From contig NZ_QKYV01000002.1 of NCBI RefSeq assembly GCF_003253545.1, positions 372,001-436,000 on the forward strand: a stretch of DNA of 64,000 nucleotides. The letters are read 5' to 3'. Below the pieces are notes generated by a model that saw nothing but the letters and a program-made list of their open reading frames with translations, did not search any database and had not been told where the DNA came from. Shown here one piece after another: positions 35,113-43,747 of this stretch. The position numbers and the translations under genes were made by a program. Numbering within the stretch: the stretch's first letter is position 1; each line of letters begins with the position of its first letter. The stretch is from Mesonia algae. Its GTDB lineage: Bacteria; Bacteroidota; Bacteroidia; Flavobacteriales; Flavobacteriaceae.

Positions 35113-36372
35113 TTATTCTCCCATAGCTGCTGCAACTGCGGCAGACATTCTTTTATATGTTCCGTTTTCTAATCTTTCTCTAATTGCACCAAAAGCATCT
35201 AAAGTTTCCTCTACATCTTTCAACGTATGAGACGCTGTTGGAATCATTCTTAAAAGAATTAATCCTTTAGGAATTACTGGATAAACTACGATTGAGCAAA
35301 ACACTCCGTGATTCTCTCTCAAATCTTTCACTAAAGCCATAGCTTCAGGAATACTTCCTTTTAAATAAACTGGTGTTACACAACTTTGCGTGGTACCAAT
35401 ATCAAAACCACGGTCTTTAAGACCATTTTGTAATGCGTTTACATTTTCCCAAAGTTTTTCTTTTAACTCTGGCATGGTTCTTAACATATCCAAACGTTTT
35501 AAAGCGCCTTCTACCAATTGCATTTGCAATGACTTGGCAAACATTTGAGATCTTAAATTGTATTTTAGGTAATCAATCACTTCTTGATCGGCTGCTATAA
35601 AAGCTCCTGTACTTGCCATAGATTTAGCAAAAGTCGCAAAGTAAACATCTATATCATCTTGTACTCCTTGCTCCTCTCCTGCTCCTGCTCCAGTTTTCCC
35701 TAAAGTTCCAAAACCGTGAGCATCATCTACAAACAATCTAAAGTTATATTTCTTTTTAAGCTCTACAATCTCTTTTAGCTTTCCTTGCTCTCCTCTCATT
35801 CCAAAAACACCTTCAGAAATTAAAAGAATACCACCACCTGTTTGCTCAGCTATCTTTTCGGCTCTTTGCAGGTTTTTTTCGATACTTGCTACATCGTTAT
35901 GCTTGTAAGTAAATCTTTTTCCTAAATGCAACCTCACTCCATCAATAATACAAGCGTGTGCATCTACATCATAGACAATAACATCATCTTTACCTACTAA
36001 TGCATCGATAGTAGAAACCATCCCTTGATAACCGAAATTCAATAAATAAGAAGCTTCTTTATTTACAAATTCCGCTAACTCATTTTGCAATTGTTCGTGT
36101 AAATGAGTGTGACCACTCATCATACGAGCTCCCATTGGGTAAGCCGAACCGTATTTAGCACCAGCTTCTGCATCTACCTTTCTTACTTCTGGGTGATTAG
36201 CAAGTCCTAAATAATCATTTACACTCCAAGTAATTACTTCTTTTCCTTGAAATTTCATTCGGTTACTAATTTCTCCTTCTAATTTAGGAAAAACAAAATA
36301 CCCTTCTGCTTGTTCTGCCCATTTTCCTAATGGTCCTTTGTCTCTATATATTTTATCGAATAAATCTTTCAT
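35113..36372 (-). CDS. Serine palmitoyltransferase-like alpha-oxoamine synthase
   Basis: 419 residues, a PLP enzyme of the alpha-oxoamine synthase group (SPT, KBL, BioF, HemA). The first half has WSVNDYLGLANHPEV and GSAYPMGARMMSGHTHLHEQLQ, the cofactor-binding FVDDAHGFGTLGKTGAG gives the Asp and His, and the PLP lysine is in TFAKSMASTGAF. In Bacteroidota this subgroup condenses serine with a fatty acyl thioester to start sphingolipid synthesis, or glycine with acetyl-CoA; sequence alone does not separate these. A monocistronic unit with TATTTTTG on the minus strand (36,400) and a hairpin terminator. Confidence 0.85.
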   Translation of the reverse strand: MKDLFDKIYRDKGPLGKWAEQAEGYFVFPKLEGEISNRMKFQGKEVITWSVNDYLGLANHPEVRKVDAEAGAKYGSAYPMGARMMSGHTHLHEQLQNELAEFVNKEASYLLNFGYQGMVSTIDALVGKDDVIVYDVDAHACIIDGVRLHLGKRFTYKHNDVASIEKNLQRAEKIAEQTGGGILLISEGVFGMRGEQGKLKEIVELKKKYNFRLFVDDAHGFGTLGKTGAGAGEEQGVQDDIDVYFATFAKSMASTGAFIAADQEVIDYLKYNLRSQMFAKSLQMQLVEGALKRLDMLRTMPELKEKLWENVNALQNGLKDRGFDIGTTQSCVTPVYLKGSIPEAMALVKDLRENHGVFCSIVVYPVIPKGLILLRMIPTASHTLKDVEETLDAFGAIRERLENGTYKRMSAAVAAAMGE

Positions 36373-36399
36373 AAAAAATTTTTAATACAACTTAACGCG

Positions 36400-36407
36400 C
36401 AAAAATA
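36400..36407 (-). promoter_or_regulatory. -7 box of the SPT-like gene
   Basis: Minus-strand TATTTTTG (plus CAAAAATA), exact TAnnTTTG match, 27 bases before the ATG. Confidence 0.5.
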
Positions 36408-36471
36408 ATGAATAAAATGTAATGATACAGCTTACTTCCATTATTTCAATTCACTAAGTTATAAACAAAAC

Positions 36472-36496
36472 AAAAGCATCCTTTTGGGATGCTTTT
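36472..36496 (-). terminator. Hairpin terminator after the cysteine synthase gene
   Basis: AAAAGCATCC pairs with GGATGCTTTT over a short T-rich loop; it lies just downstream of the cysteine synthase-like stop codon on the minus strand. Confidence 0.85.
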
Positions 36497-36515
36497 ATTT
36501 TATAAGGTTATTATA

Positions 36516-37556
36516 TTATTTAATAAATTCTATTTTTTCGGCATCGACATTGTTTTCACTATCTGAAAAGCCTTGATCGTGCATCCATTGATCACTATAT
36601 ATCTTACTCATATAACGCGATCCGTGATCTGGGAAAATAATCACCACTCTAGAGTTTTCATCAAACTCTCCTTCTTCTGCTAATTGTTTAACTCCTTGAA
36701 ATGCTGCTCCACTAGTATAACCAACAAACATTCCTTCAGTTTTAGCTATATACCTTGCGGTATGTGCACTTTCTTCATCAGAAACTTTAATAAAACGATC
36801 TATCGTATCAAAATCTGTTGCGGTAGGGATTAAATTTTTTCCTAAACCTTCAATTCGGTATGGGTAAATTTCATCTGCATCAAATTCTCTTGTTTCGTGA
36901 TATTTTTTTAGAACCGAGCCATAAGCATCAATTCCTATCACTTTAACTTGAGGGTTTTGTTCTTTTAAATAACGTGCAGTTCCAGAAATGGTTCCTCCAG
37001 TTCCGCTACAAGCGATTAAATGCGTAATTTTCCCTTCAGTTTGTTTCCAAATTTCTGGCCCTGTAGTTTTAAAATGAGCATCCATGTTCAACTCATTAAA
37101 ATACTGATTGATATAAACCGAACCTTTTATTTCTTGATGTAATCTTTTTGCTACTTGATAGTATGAACGCGGATCATCTGCCGATACATTTGCAGGACAA
37201 ACATATACTTTTGCTCCCATCGTTTTTAACATATCTATCTTATCGGAAGAAGACTTTGAACTAACGGCTAAAATACAGTCATAACCTTTAATTACAGAAA
37301 CCATAGCAATACTAAAACCCGTATTTCCTGAAGTAGTTTCTATGATTGTATCACCTGGTTTTAAAATTCCTTTCCTCTCTGCCTCTTCAATTATATATAA
37401 CGCAATCCTATCTTTGGTAGAATGTCCTGGATTAAAAGCTTCCACTTTTGCAAAAAATTCTCCTTTAATGTCTTGTGTTATACGGTTTAATTTAACTAGA
37501 GGGGTGTCTCCTATTAATTCTAAGACGTTATTATAAACCTGTAAGTCTTCTTTCAT
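36516..37556 (-). CDS. Cysteine synthase/cystathionine beta-synthase family protein
   Basis: 346 residues, a fold-type II PLP enzyme. The PLP lysine is K48 in [11 protein letters not shown], and the cofactor pocket motif is [13 protein letters not shown]; also present are [21 protein letters not shown] and the glycine-rich [21 protein letters not shown]. The set SxKDR, TSGNTG and DPRSY resembles the CBS-like branch that makes cystathionine from homocysteine and serine, or cysteine from O-acetylserine. No CBS domains are fused. The acidic tail ([15 protein letters not shown]) is not part of the catalytic fold. Confidence 0.88.
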   Translation of the reverse strand: MKEDLQVYNNVLELIGDTPLVKLNRITQDIKGEFFAKVEAFNPGHSTKDRIALYIIEEAERKGILKPGDTIIETTSGNTGFSIAMVSVIKGYDCILAVSSKSSSDKIDMLKTMGAKVYVCPANVSADDPRSYYQVAKRLHQEIKGSVYINQYFNELNMDAHFKTTGPEIWKQTEGKITHLIACSGTGGTISGTARYLKEQNPQVKVIGIDAYGSVLKKYHETREFDADEIYPYRIEGLGKNLIPTATDFDTIDRFIKVSDEESAHTARYIAKTEGMFVGYTSGAAFQGVKQLAEEGEFDENSRVVIIFPDHGSRYMSKIYSDQWMHDQGFSDSENNVDAEKIEFIK

Positions 37557-37615
37557 ATAATGAAATTCTTATTAAAAAATGCGTTATTTACTTTTAACAA
37601 ATAAGCAAAACACCG

Positions 37616-37623
37616 CAAATTTA
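37616..37623 (-). promoter_or_regulatory. -7 box before the cysteine synthase gene
   Basis: Minus-strand TAAATTTG, exact TAnnTTTG match, 59 bases before the ATG, implying a moderately long leader. Confidence 0.4.
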
Positions 37624-37634
37624 CATTATTTTTT

Positions 37635-39701
37635 TTAATTATGAATTTTTCCTTCCAAGTCTAATAAAAAAGCATAGTCTTCAGCTACTTCTTTTAAAGC
37701 TTCAAATCGCCCTGAAGCACCGCCGTGACCTGCATCCATATTGGTATGGAATAATAAAATATTTTTATCTGTTTTTAATTCTCTCAGCTTGGCAGTCCAT
37801 TTTGAAGGTTCCCAATATTGAACTTGGGAATCATGAAAACCTGTAGTGATAAGAATGTTAGGATAATCTTGAGCTTTTACATTATCATATGGAGAATAAG
37901 ATTTCATATAATCATAATATTCTTTCTCATTAGGATTCCCCCATTCATCATATTCTCCAGTGGTTAAAGGTATGCTATCATCTAACATTGTAGATACGAC
38001 ATCTACAAACGGTACAGCTGCTATAACGCCATTATATAAATGCGGAGCTTCATTAAGCACAACTCCCATTAATAAACCTCCTGCAGAACCACCCATAGCA
38101 TACATATGTTGAGGTGAACTCCATTTTTGATCTATTAGATACTGTGTACAATCAATAAAATCTGTAAAAGTATTTTTCTTTTGAAGCATCTTTCCATCTT
38201 CATACCAATTTCTACCTAAATACTCTCCTCCTCTAATGTGAGCAATAGCAAAAACAAAACCTCTATTAAGTAAACTCAATCTTGTAGTAGAAAAAGAAGG
38301 ATCTACTGTATGTCCGTAACTTCCGTAAGCATATTGCAAAACTGGATTGCTGCCATCTCGTTGTATACCTTTCTTATAGACTAAAGAGATAGGTATTTGA
38401 GTTCCGTCTTTTGCGGTAGCCCAAATTCGCTCTGAAATATAATTTTCTTTACGGAAAGTTTTATCTAACACACTCTGTTCTTTTTTAACCTCACTCTCTT
38501 TCGTTTTCATATTAAAATCTATGATCGATGTTGGAGTGGTTAATGAGTTATAACCATATCTTAAGATGTGAGTGTCAAAATCTGGATTAGTACCTGTTCC
38601 TGTAGTATAAGTTTCATTATCAAAAGGCAGATAATAATCTTCGGTTTCATCCCAACGCATGATTCTAATATGATTTAAACCATTTGAGCGTTCACTGACC
38701 ACTAAATATTCTTTAAATATTTCTATATCTTCCAATAAAACATCTTCCCGGTGAGGCAATACATCTTCCCAATTTTCCTTTGCAAGCTTATTTATTGACG
38801 TTTTCATCAATTTGAAGTTAACAGCTTCATCTTTATTGGTTAAAATATAAAAATGATCTTCAAAGTGAGAAATACTGTATTCTAATCCGCGGCAGCGTTC
38901 TTGAAACAATTGAAACTCTCCTCTAGGCTCATCTGCATCTAAAATTCTATACTCATCACTTAGAGTACTACTCGATCCTATAATTACGTATTTATCTGAC
39001 TTAGTTTTATAAACATAAGCATTATAGGTTTCATCATCTTCTTGATAAACCAGCATATCTTTTTCGGGATCGTCTCCAAGAACGTGTTGAAAAATTTGAT
39101 TAGAACGTAAAGTTTCTTCATCTTTTCTGGTATAGAAAAGAGTTTTATTATCATTTGCCCAAGTAGAACTTCCTGTAGTGGTCTCGATTTTAAGTGGTAA
39201 AATAGCACCTGTTTCTAAATTCTTAATTTGAATGGTGTACTTTCTTCTACTTACATTATCTACACCAAAGGCAACTAATTTATTATCTGGACTTACATTG
39301 ACTCCTGTAAGTTTATAATAACTATGACCCTCGGCCATTTCATTTACATTGAATAAAATTTCTTCAGGAGATTCTAAAGTTTCTTTTTTTCGGGCATAAA
39401 TGGGATAATCTTTCCCAGTTTCAAACCTAACATAATACCAATAACCGTTATGTTTATAAGGAACAGAAGCATCATCTTCCTTTATCCTGCTCTTCATCTC
39501 ATCAAACAATTCTTGTTGAAATTGTTTGGTATGAGCAGTCATTTGTTCGTTATAACCATTTTCCTCTTCTAGATATTTAATAACTTCTGGATCATCCCTA
39601 TCCTTCATCCAAAAATAATCATCGACTCTTATTTCATTATGAATATTTAATTCTTTTGCTATTTTTTTCGCTCTAGGCGGAATTATTTGGGTTTTCAACA
39701 T
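37635..39701 (-). CDS. ptrB: S9 family oligopeptidase (oligopeptidase B/prolyl oligopeptidase type)
   Basis: 688 residues without a signal peptide. The N-terminal seven-bladed propeller occupies about 70-400 and the catalytic alpha/beta domain about 410-688, with the Ser elbow MYAMGGSAGGLLMG, Asp in ITTGFHDSQVQYWEP and His in MDAGHGGASGRFE. The HNE.RVDDYFWMKDRDDPEV opening is typical of oligopeptidase B. It cuts small peptides, usually after basic residues. Monocistronic, with TACCTTTG read on the minus strand (plus CAAAGGTA at 39,724). Confidence 0.92.
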   Translation of the reverse strand: MLKTQIIPPRAKKIAKELNIHNEIRVDDYFWMKDRDDPEVIKYLEEENGYNEQMTAHTKQFQQELFDEMKSRIKEDDASVPYKHNGYWYYVRFETGKDYPIYARKKETLESPEEILFNVNEMAEGHSYYKLTGVNVSPDNKLVAFGVDNVSRRKYTIQIKNLETGAILPLKIETTTGSSTWANDNKTLFYTRKDEETLRSNQIFQHVLGDDPEKDMLVYQEDDETYNAYVYKTKSDKYVIIGSSSTLSDEYRILDADEPRGEFQLFQERCRGLEYSISHFEDHFYILTNKDEAVNFKLMKTSINKLAKENWEDVLPHREDVLLEDIEIFKEYLVVSERSNGLNHIRIMRWDETEDYYLPFDNETYTTGTGTNPDFDTHILRYGYNSLTTPTSIIDFNMKTKESEVKKEQSVLDKTFRKENYISERIWATAKDGTQIPISLVYKKGIQRDGSNPVLQYAYGSYGHTVDPSFSTTRLSLLNRGFVFAIAHIRGGEYLGRNWYEDGKMLQKKNTFTDFIDCTQYLIDQKWSSPQHMYAMGGSAGGLLMGVVLNEAPHLYNGVIAAVPFVDVVSTMLDDSIPLTTGEYDEWGNPNEKEYYDYMKSYSPYDNVKAQDYPNILITTGFHDSQVQYWEPSKWTAKLRELKTDKNILLFHTNMDAGHGGASGRFEALKEVAEDYAFLLDLEGKIHN

Positions 39702-39723
39702 CTAATATCTTTTTTAACGACCG

Positions 39724-39731
39724 CAAAGGTA
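39724..39731 (-). promoter_or_regulatory. -7 box of the S9 peptidase gene
   Basis: Minus-strand TACCTTTG, exact TAnnTTTG match, 22 bases before the ATG at 39,701. Confidence 0.5.
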
Positions 39732-39795
39732 AAATTTAGTTTAAAAGAAAGTCTTATAGCTACTTAATAATTCTTTTAAAAATCACTTATTTTAA

Positions 39796-39803
39796 TAAAT
39801 TTG
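39796..39803 (+). promoter_or_regulatory. -7 box of ybaB
   Basis: TAAATTTG, exact match; the alternative TTG start at 39,801 would lie inside this box, which supports ATG 39,828. Confidence 0.5.
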
Positions 39804-39827
39804 CAATTCACAAAAAATATAAAGAAT

Positions 39828-40151
39828 ATGTTTGGAGATATGATGGGTATGATGAATAAAATTAAAGAAACCCAAGCCAAAGTTGAAGAAACCAAAAAAA
39901 GATTAGATACAGTTACTTTAGAAGAAAAGTCTAGCGACGACTTACTTAAAATTACACTAACTGCTAATAGAGAAATTAAAGCTATAGAAGTGGCTGATGA
40001 ACTTTTGCAGGATAAGGAGCAATTGGAAGATTATTTAGTGCTTACCTTAAATAAAGCTATAAAAAAAGCTACCGATGTTCACGAAGCAGAGTTGGGAGCT
40101 GTAGCTAAAGAAGGAATGCCAAGTATACCTGGGATGGATGCTTTTAAATAA
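39828..40151 (+). CDS. YbaB/EbfC nucleoid-associated protein
   Basis: 107 residues from ATG 39,828; a longer frame from a TTG at 39,801 overlaps the promoter box and is rejected. The pattern [28 protein letters not shown] followed by a beta layer ([22 protein letters not shown]) and a final helix ([25 protein letters not shown]) is that of the small tweezer-like dimer YbaB/EbfC, which binds DNA non-specifically and affects nucleoid structure. It is usually beside recR or dnaX in other phyla, but here it stands alone before a long hairpin. Confidence 0.92.
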   Translation: MFGDMMGMMNKIKETQAKVEETKKRLDTVTLEEKSSDDLLKITLTANREIKAIEVADELLQDKEQLEDYLVLTLNKAIKKATDVHEAELGAVAKEGMPSIPGMDAFK

Positions 40152-40161
40152 TATTTAATTT

Positions 40162-40200
40162 AACCATACTATTTAAGGCAGTTATTTAAATGGTATGGTT
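40162..40200. terminator. Long hairpin between convergent genes
   Basis: AACCATACTATTTAA (40,162-40,176) pairs with TTAAATGGTATGGTT (40,186-40,200), 15 pairs with one G-U. It separates ybaB from the S24-like gene, whose stop codon is the next three bases. Confidence 0.75.
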
Positions 40201-40713
40201 TTACAGATTTCTTTCTTTCAATTTTAAAAATTCCTGTTCTAAAAAACTTAACTTATCTTCTAAGTTATGGGAGACATTTAACTCTGGAACTCTCCTGAAA
40301 AAAACATAACGTATTTTCCAAATTTCTTTAATTTCATTAAGTTTAAAGAAAAGATCATCAATACCTTTATGATCTGCTCTTAAAGTAATTTTATTTTTTG
40401 TTACATAAAGTCTTCTTAATACAAGTTGATTGCCAACATAAGCTAAGACTATATTTCCGTTATTAAGCTTACTGTAAACTTCTTGAGGAATAAATTCACC
40501 TACTACTACATCCTTGGGGTAAAGCCCACGATCATGATCTGTCATCTCTAAATTGTTTACTGTATAAGCTCTAAATATCTTGTCAGAATTTATAGGTAAT
40601 TGCAATAATGGAAGCTCTTCTACAAAATGAGGGTTTTTGTAATTAACCAAATAATCATCTAGATTTTCCTCAGTTATACAAGGGATTTTACAAATTAGAA
40701 AATATATCTTCAC
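40201..40713 (-). CDS. S24-like (LexA/CI fold) protein without HTH
   Basis: 170 residues. The middle resembles the S24 fold of CI/LexA-type repressors: FRAYTVNNLEMTDHDRGLYPKDVVVGEFIP is placed like their GDSM..L..GD..VV segment, and NGNIVLAYVGNQLVLRRLY like the later strand with the catalytic Lys region. The usual Ser of the S24 dyad is not evident (NNLEM where GDSM is expected), and there is no N-terminal HTH. It may be a non-catalytic effector domain. It overlaps the start of the MFS gene by 4 bases on the same strand, so the two are co-translated. Confidence 0.55.
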   Translation of the reverse strand: MKIYFLICKIPCITEENLDDYLVNYKNPHFVEELPLLQLPINSDKIFRAYTVNNLEMTDHDRGLYPKDVVVGEFIPQEVYSKLNNGNIVLAYVGNQLVLRRLYVTKNKITLRADHKGIDDLFFKLNEIKEIWKIRYVFFRRVPELNVSHNLEDKLSFLEQEFLKLKERNL

Positions 40714-41936
40714 CTACCTATAGTCACTAAAGCTCTTTTCTCTTTCACTTGAAATCTAAAAATTAATAGGCTACTTATAAGTAAGCAAGAAAAAATAACT
40801 ATAGACATAGGAAGCATACTTTTAGTATTAAAAATACTTATAATAAATGAAGCTATAGCTCCTAACGCCATTTTTAAACTCCCCACTAAAGCCGAAGCTC
40901 TACCGGCTCTTTTAGTAAATGGGTATAGTGATAAGGCCGTCGTATTTGGATTTTGAAAACCGAGAAGAAAGAGAATGAAGAAGAGATTTATAATTGTTAG
41001 GTAAAAATCATTCCACCATAAACTATTTAAAATAAGGAAAATCGATAGACCTATTAAAACTACACTTATGATTTTCGTTACCTTAAATGTAGAGTTTTTC
41101 TTTAAAACTAATCGGTTAAGTTGAGAACCTACAATAAGTCCCGCAGCGTTTAGTCCAAAAAGCCAACCAAATTCAGTTTCAGATAAATTAAAGTTATCCA
41201 TAAAAAGTATAGGTGCATTTGAGATATAGGCAAATAAAGCTCCAATAGTAAAACTACCTGCTAAAGAAAAAGTGAGGAAAATTTTATCAGTAAATATTCC
41301 GTAGTATTTTTTAATGACCTTACTTAGTTTAAGCTCTACGGTTTTGTCTGGCTCTATACTTTCTGGTAAGAATTTAAATACACTAAAAAACATAAGGAGA
41401 GCAAATATGGATAAAATAATGAAAATGATATGCCAAGTAAAATAGGTGATCACAATTCCACCAATTGTAGGTGCTATAATTGGAGCTCCTCCCATGATAA
41501 GCATGAGAAATGAAATTGCTCTAGCAACTTCTTCTGGCGGAAAAATATCTCTTACTACTGCTTTTGCAGCCACCATTCCTGCAGAAGCCCCAACCGCAAG
41601 AAAAAATCTAGAGATGACTAACCACATTAGCGTAGGTGAATATGCACAACTTATGGCTGCCAAAAAATATATAAGTAATCCAAACAACAAAGGTTTTTTT
41701 CTACCATATTTATCCATAATAGGTCCATACATTAATTGCCCCAGTGCTATTCCTATAAAATAGCTAGTTAGTGACAGTCCTACATCTGTTTTGCTAATTG
41801 AAAACTCTTTGGCTATGCTCCCAAAACTGGGTAAGTACATATCTATAGAAAATGGCCCCAAGGCTATGAGTGTTCCTAAAACGAATAGAATTATTCTCTC
41901 GCGTTTATGATCTCTAACAGTAAAATCTTCTTGCAT
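40710..41936 (-). CDS. Bcr/CflA-type multidrug efflux MFS transporter
   Basis: 408 residues from the likely start (a longer frame starts at 41,954). Twelve membrane helices are visible. The motif A loop GPIMDKYGRKKPLLFGLLIY lies between helices 2 and 3, and SRFFLAVGASAGMVAAKAVVRDIFPPEEVARA (about residues 100-130) matches the Bcr/CflA drug-proton antiporters. It likely exports drugs or other small hydrophobic compounds. Its last four bases overlap the S24-like gene. No regulator is adjacent unless that S24-like protein is one. Confidence 0.88.
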   Translation of the reverse strand: MQEDFTVRDHKRERIILFVLGTLIALGPFSIDMYLPSFGSIAKEFSISKTDVGLSLTSYFIGIALGQLMYGPIMDKYGRKKPLLFGLLIYFLAAISCAYSPTLMWLVISRFFLAVGASAGMVAAKAVVRDIFPPEEVARAISFLMLIMGGAPIIAPTIGGIVITYFTWHIIFIILSIFALLMFFSVFKFLPESIEPDKTVELKLSKVIKKYYGIFTDKIFLTFSLAGSFTIGALFAYISNAPILFMDNFNLSETEFGWLFGLNAAGLIVGSQLNRLVLKKNSTFKVTKIISVVLIGLSIFLILNSLWWNDFYLTIINLFFILFLLGFQNPNTTALSLYPFTKRAGRASALVGSLKMALGAIASFIISIFNTKSMLPMSIVIFSCLLISSLLIFRFQVKEKRALVTIGR

Positions 41937-42094
41937 TTTGCAAATTTCGTCCAATCATAATTGCTACAATACCTATAAATTTCATTTAACATTTAATTAG
42001 TATTCTAAAGAATTTCTACTCCCTTTATACGCATTATCATTAGTTATTAAGGATGATTATCGTTTAATAAAATCTACTAAAAAAATACTGTGCG

Positions 42095-42126
42095 TTGCAT
42101 AATGCACTTCCATTTTATTATATTCG
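42095..42126 (+). promoter_or_regulatory. Promoter of tRNA-Pro
   Basis: TTG at 42,095-42,097 and TATATTCG at 42,119-42,126 (TAnnTTTG with one change) are spaced by 21 bases. The tRNA begins 14 bases later. Confidence 0.5.
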
Positions 42127-42139
42127 CAAACGAAATTTA

Positions 42140-42214
42140 CGGGATGTAGCTTAGTCCGGTTAAAGTGCGCGTCTGGGGGGCGCGAGAGCGGAGGTTCGAA
42201 TCCTCTCATCCCGA
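42140..42214 (+). tRNA. tRNA-Pro (anticodon GGG)
   Basis: A complete cloverleaf: acceptor CGGGATG/CATCCCG, D-stem GCTT/AAGT, anticodon stem CGCGT/GCGCG with loop CTGGGGG (anticodon GGG, Pro), T-stem GGAGG/CCTCT with loop TTCGAAT, discriminator A. CCA is not encoded. It abuts the integrated element to its right and is the likely attachment site. Confidence 0.95.
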
Positions 42215-42217
42215 CTT

Positions 42218-42235
42218 TTAAAACCTAGGTTTTAA
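42218..42235. other. 18-bp perfect palindrome at the tRNA 3' end
   Basis: TTAAAACCTAGGTTTTAA equals its own reverse complement. It begins four bases after the tRNA discriminator base and could be part of the integrase core site. Confidence 0.45.
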
Positions 42236-42243
42236 CACAAATC

Positions 42244-42285
42244 AAGAGTAATTATATGAATATCATATAGTTACTCTTTTTTTTT
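42244..42285 (+). terminator. Terminator of tRNA-Pro
   Basis: AAGAGTAATTATATGA pairs with TCATATAGTTACTCTT (16 pairs, one G-U) around ATA, followed by a run of T. Confidence 0.85.
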
Positions 42286-42320
42286 ACTATAAACTCAAGC
42301 AAATGATCTCATTCAAAACG

Positions 42321-42368
42321 TGAGTAAATCGTGAGTTTTTTGGTCATTGCCTGAGTTAATCGTGAGTT
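42321..42368. repeat. Direct repeats upstream of the integrase
   Basis: TGAGTAAATCGTGAGTT (42,321-42,337) and TGAGTTAATCGTGAGTT (42,352-42,368) differ at one base and start 31 bp apart, about three helical turns. They are plausible arm-type sites for integrase or excisionase. Confidence 0.55.
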
Positions 42369-42420
42369 CATTTTTTGTATCTTTACGATCTTAAATTACT
42401 TATTTATAGCATTTTGTAAT

Positions 42421-42435
42421 AGTTTGACTTTCGTA
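42421..42435 (+). repeat. AGTTTGACTTTCGTA, copy 1 (before integrase)
   Basis: Exact match with 52,801-52,815, which lies before the excisionase-like gene. It lies 33 bases before the integrase ATG. Confidence 0.55.
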
Positions 42436-42467
42436 CAGCAACTATTGTTTCATTAAAGAAAGACCAA

Positions 42468-43694
42468 ATGCGTACAAATCAAACCTATTCCGTATCATTT
42501 TTTATCCGTAAAAAGAAAAAACAACCCCAATTAGCCGCCCTGTATTCCAGGATAACCGTCAATGGCAGATCATTGGAACTAAGTTTAAAAAGAACAATTC
42601 CGTCAGAAAAATGGGATTCCGTAAAAAACCGCTACAAAGGCAATTCCGAGGAGGCAAAAATTATTAATGCTAAGATTCAGGGTAACCATTCCAAATTGCT
42701 TTCCATTTATGACGAATTAATCAAAGAAGATAAAATTATTACTGCCCAACTTGTCAAAGCCCGGTATTTGGGCACGGACCAAAAACACAAATCCTTAACC
42801 GATCTGCTGACCTACCACAATACTAATATGGTAAATGTATTAAGCCACGGTACTTTAAAAAATTATTTTACGACTACTAAATATCTGCTTTCATTTTTAA
42901 GCACACAATACAAGACTTCCAATATTTTTTTGAAACAAATAGATTATAAGTTTTTAATTGATTTTGAAACGTATTTGAGAAGCCAACCCGACCTTCACAA
43001 CAATGGGGTAATGAAACATATTGAAAGGTTCAAGAAAGTTATGCGCTTGGCCATGGATCTGGAATGGATAGACAAAAACCCAACCAGTAGGTTCAAGTTA
43101 AGGTTTGAACCTGTGGATATGGTCTACCTTACCCAAGGAGAATTGGAAAAAATTCAACTGTCAACCTTTGAAAAAAAAGGAATTGAGCTGACCAAGGATA
43201 TTTTTGTTTTCGCCTGTTATACGGGACTATCCTATATGGATGTCAAAAAACTTACTTGGAACCATATTCACTCTCCAGATCAAAAGCAACAATGGATCTA
43301 CACCAAACGGCAAAAAACAAATACCAGCGTAAGAATCCCTTTATTGCCAGAAGCAGAAGCCATTATTCTTAAGTATCAACAAGGTGCTAAAAATAGTATT
43401 ACTGAAAATCTATTGCCTATTTATTCCAATCAAAAAACCAATCAATATCTAAAAGTAATTGCAAAGAAACTAAAGATCCGTAAAAAATTAAGTTTTCATA
43501 CGGCACGACATACCTTCGCCACAAGTGTAACCCTAGAAAATGGGGTACCCATAGAGACCGTGTCAAAGCTATTGGGGCACCACAAAATTGCAACCACACA
43601 GATATATGCACGTGTAGTGGACAAAAAGATTGCAAATGACATGGAAGCCTTAAAAAATAAATTGGGTCGTAAAAAAGAAACAACCTTGACGTAA
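42468..43694 (+). CDS. Tyrosine site-specific integrase
   Basis: 408 residues. N-terminal arm-binding part (about 1-105), SAM-like core-binding domain (about 106-215), catalytic domain (about 220-395). The catalytic set is Ser255 in ACYTGLSYMDVKKL (where many tyrosine recombinases have the first Arg), Lys283, His344 and Arg347 in HTARHTF, His371, and the nucleophile Tyr380 in TTQIYARV. A serine at the first position is described for CTnDOT IntDOT. It integrates the element, here presumably at tRNA-Pro. It is the only plus-strand gene of the left end, and a hairpin terminator overlaps its stop codon. Confidence 0.95.
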   Translation: MRTNQTYSVSFFIRKKKKQPQLAALYSRITVNGRSLELSLKRTIPSEKWDSVKNRYKGNSEEAKIINAKIQGNHSKLLSIYDELIKEDKIITAQLVKARYLGTDQKHKSLTDLLTYHNTNMVNVLSHGTLKNYFTTTKYLLSFLSTQYKTSNIFLKQIDYKFLIDFETYLRSQPDLHNNGVMKHIERFKKVMRLAMDLEWIDKNPTSRFKLRFEPVDMVYLTQGELEKIQLSTFEKKGIELTKDIFVFACYTGLSYMDVKKLTWNHIHSPDQKQQWIYTKRQKTNTSVRIPLLPEAEAIILKYQQGAKNSITENLLPIYSNQKTNQYLKVIAKKLKIRKKLSFHTARHTFATSVTLENGVPIETVSKLLGHHKIATTQIYARVVDKKIANDMEALKNKLGRKKETTLT

Positions 43695-43710
43695 TTGATC
43701 AAGGTTGTTT
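43678..43710. terminator. Hairpin terminator of the integrase gene
   Basis: AAACAACCTTGA and TCAAGGTTGTTT form a 12-bp stem with a 9-base loop that spans the integrase stop codon. It also faces the tra operon end from the other side. Confidence 0.8.
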
Positions 43711-43747
43711 ATTCTAGTAATTAAATTAAGTTTCTCTGTTATAATAT

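Noticed and set aside
39801-39827. TTG start for ybaB
   Set aside because: It overlaps the -7 box; ATG 39,828 gives the usual YbaB length.
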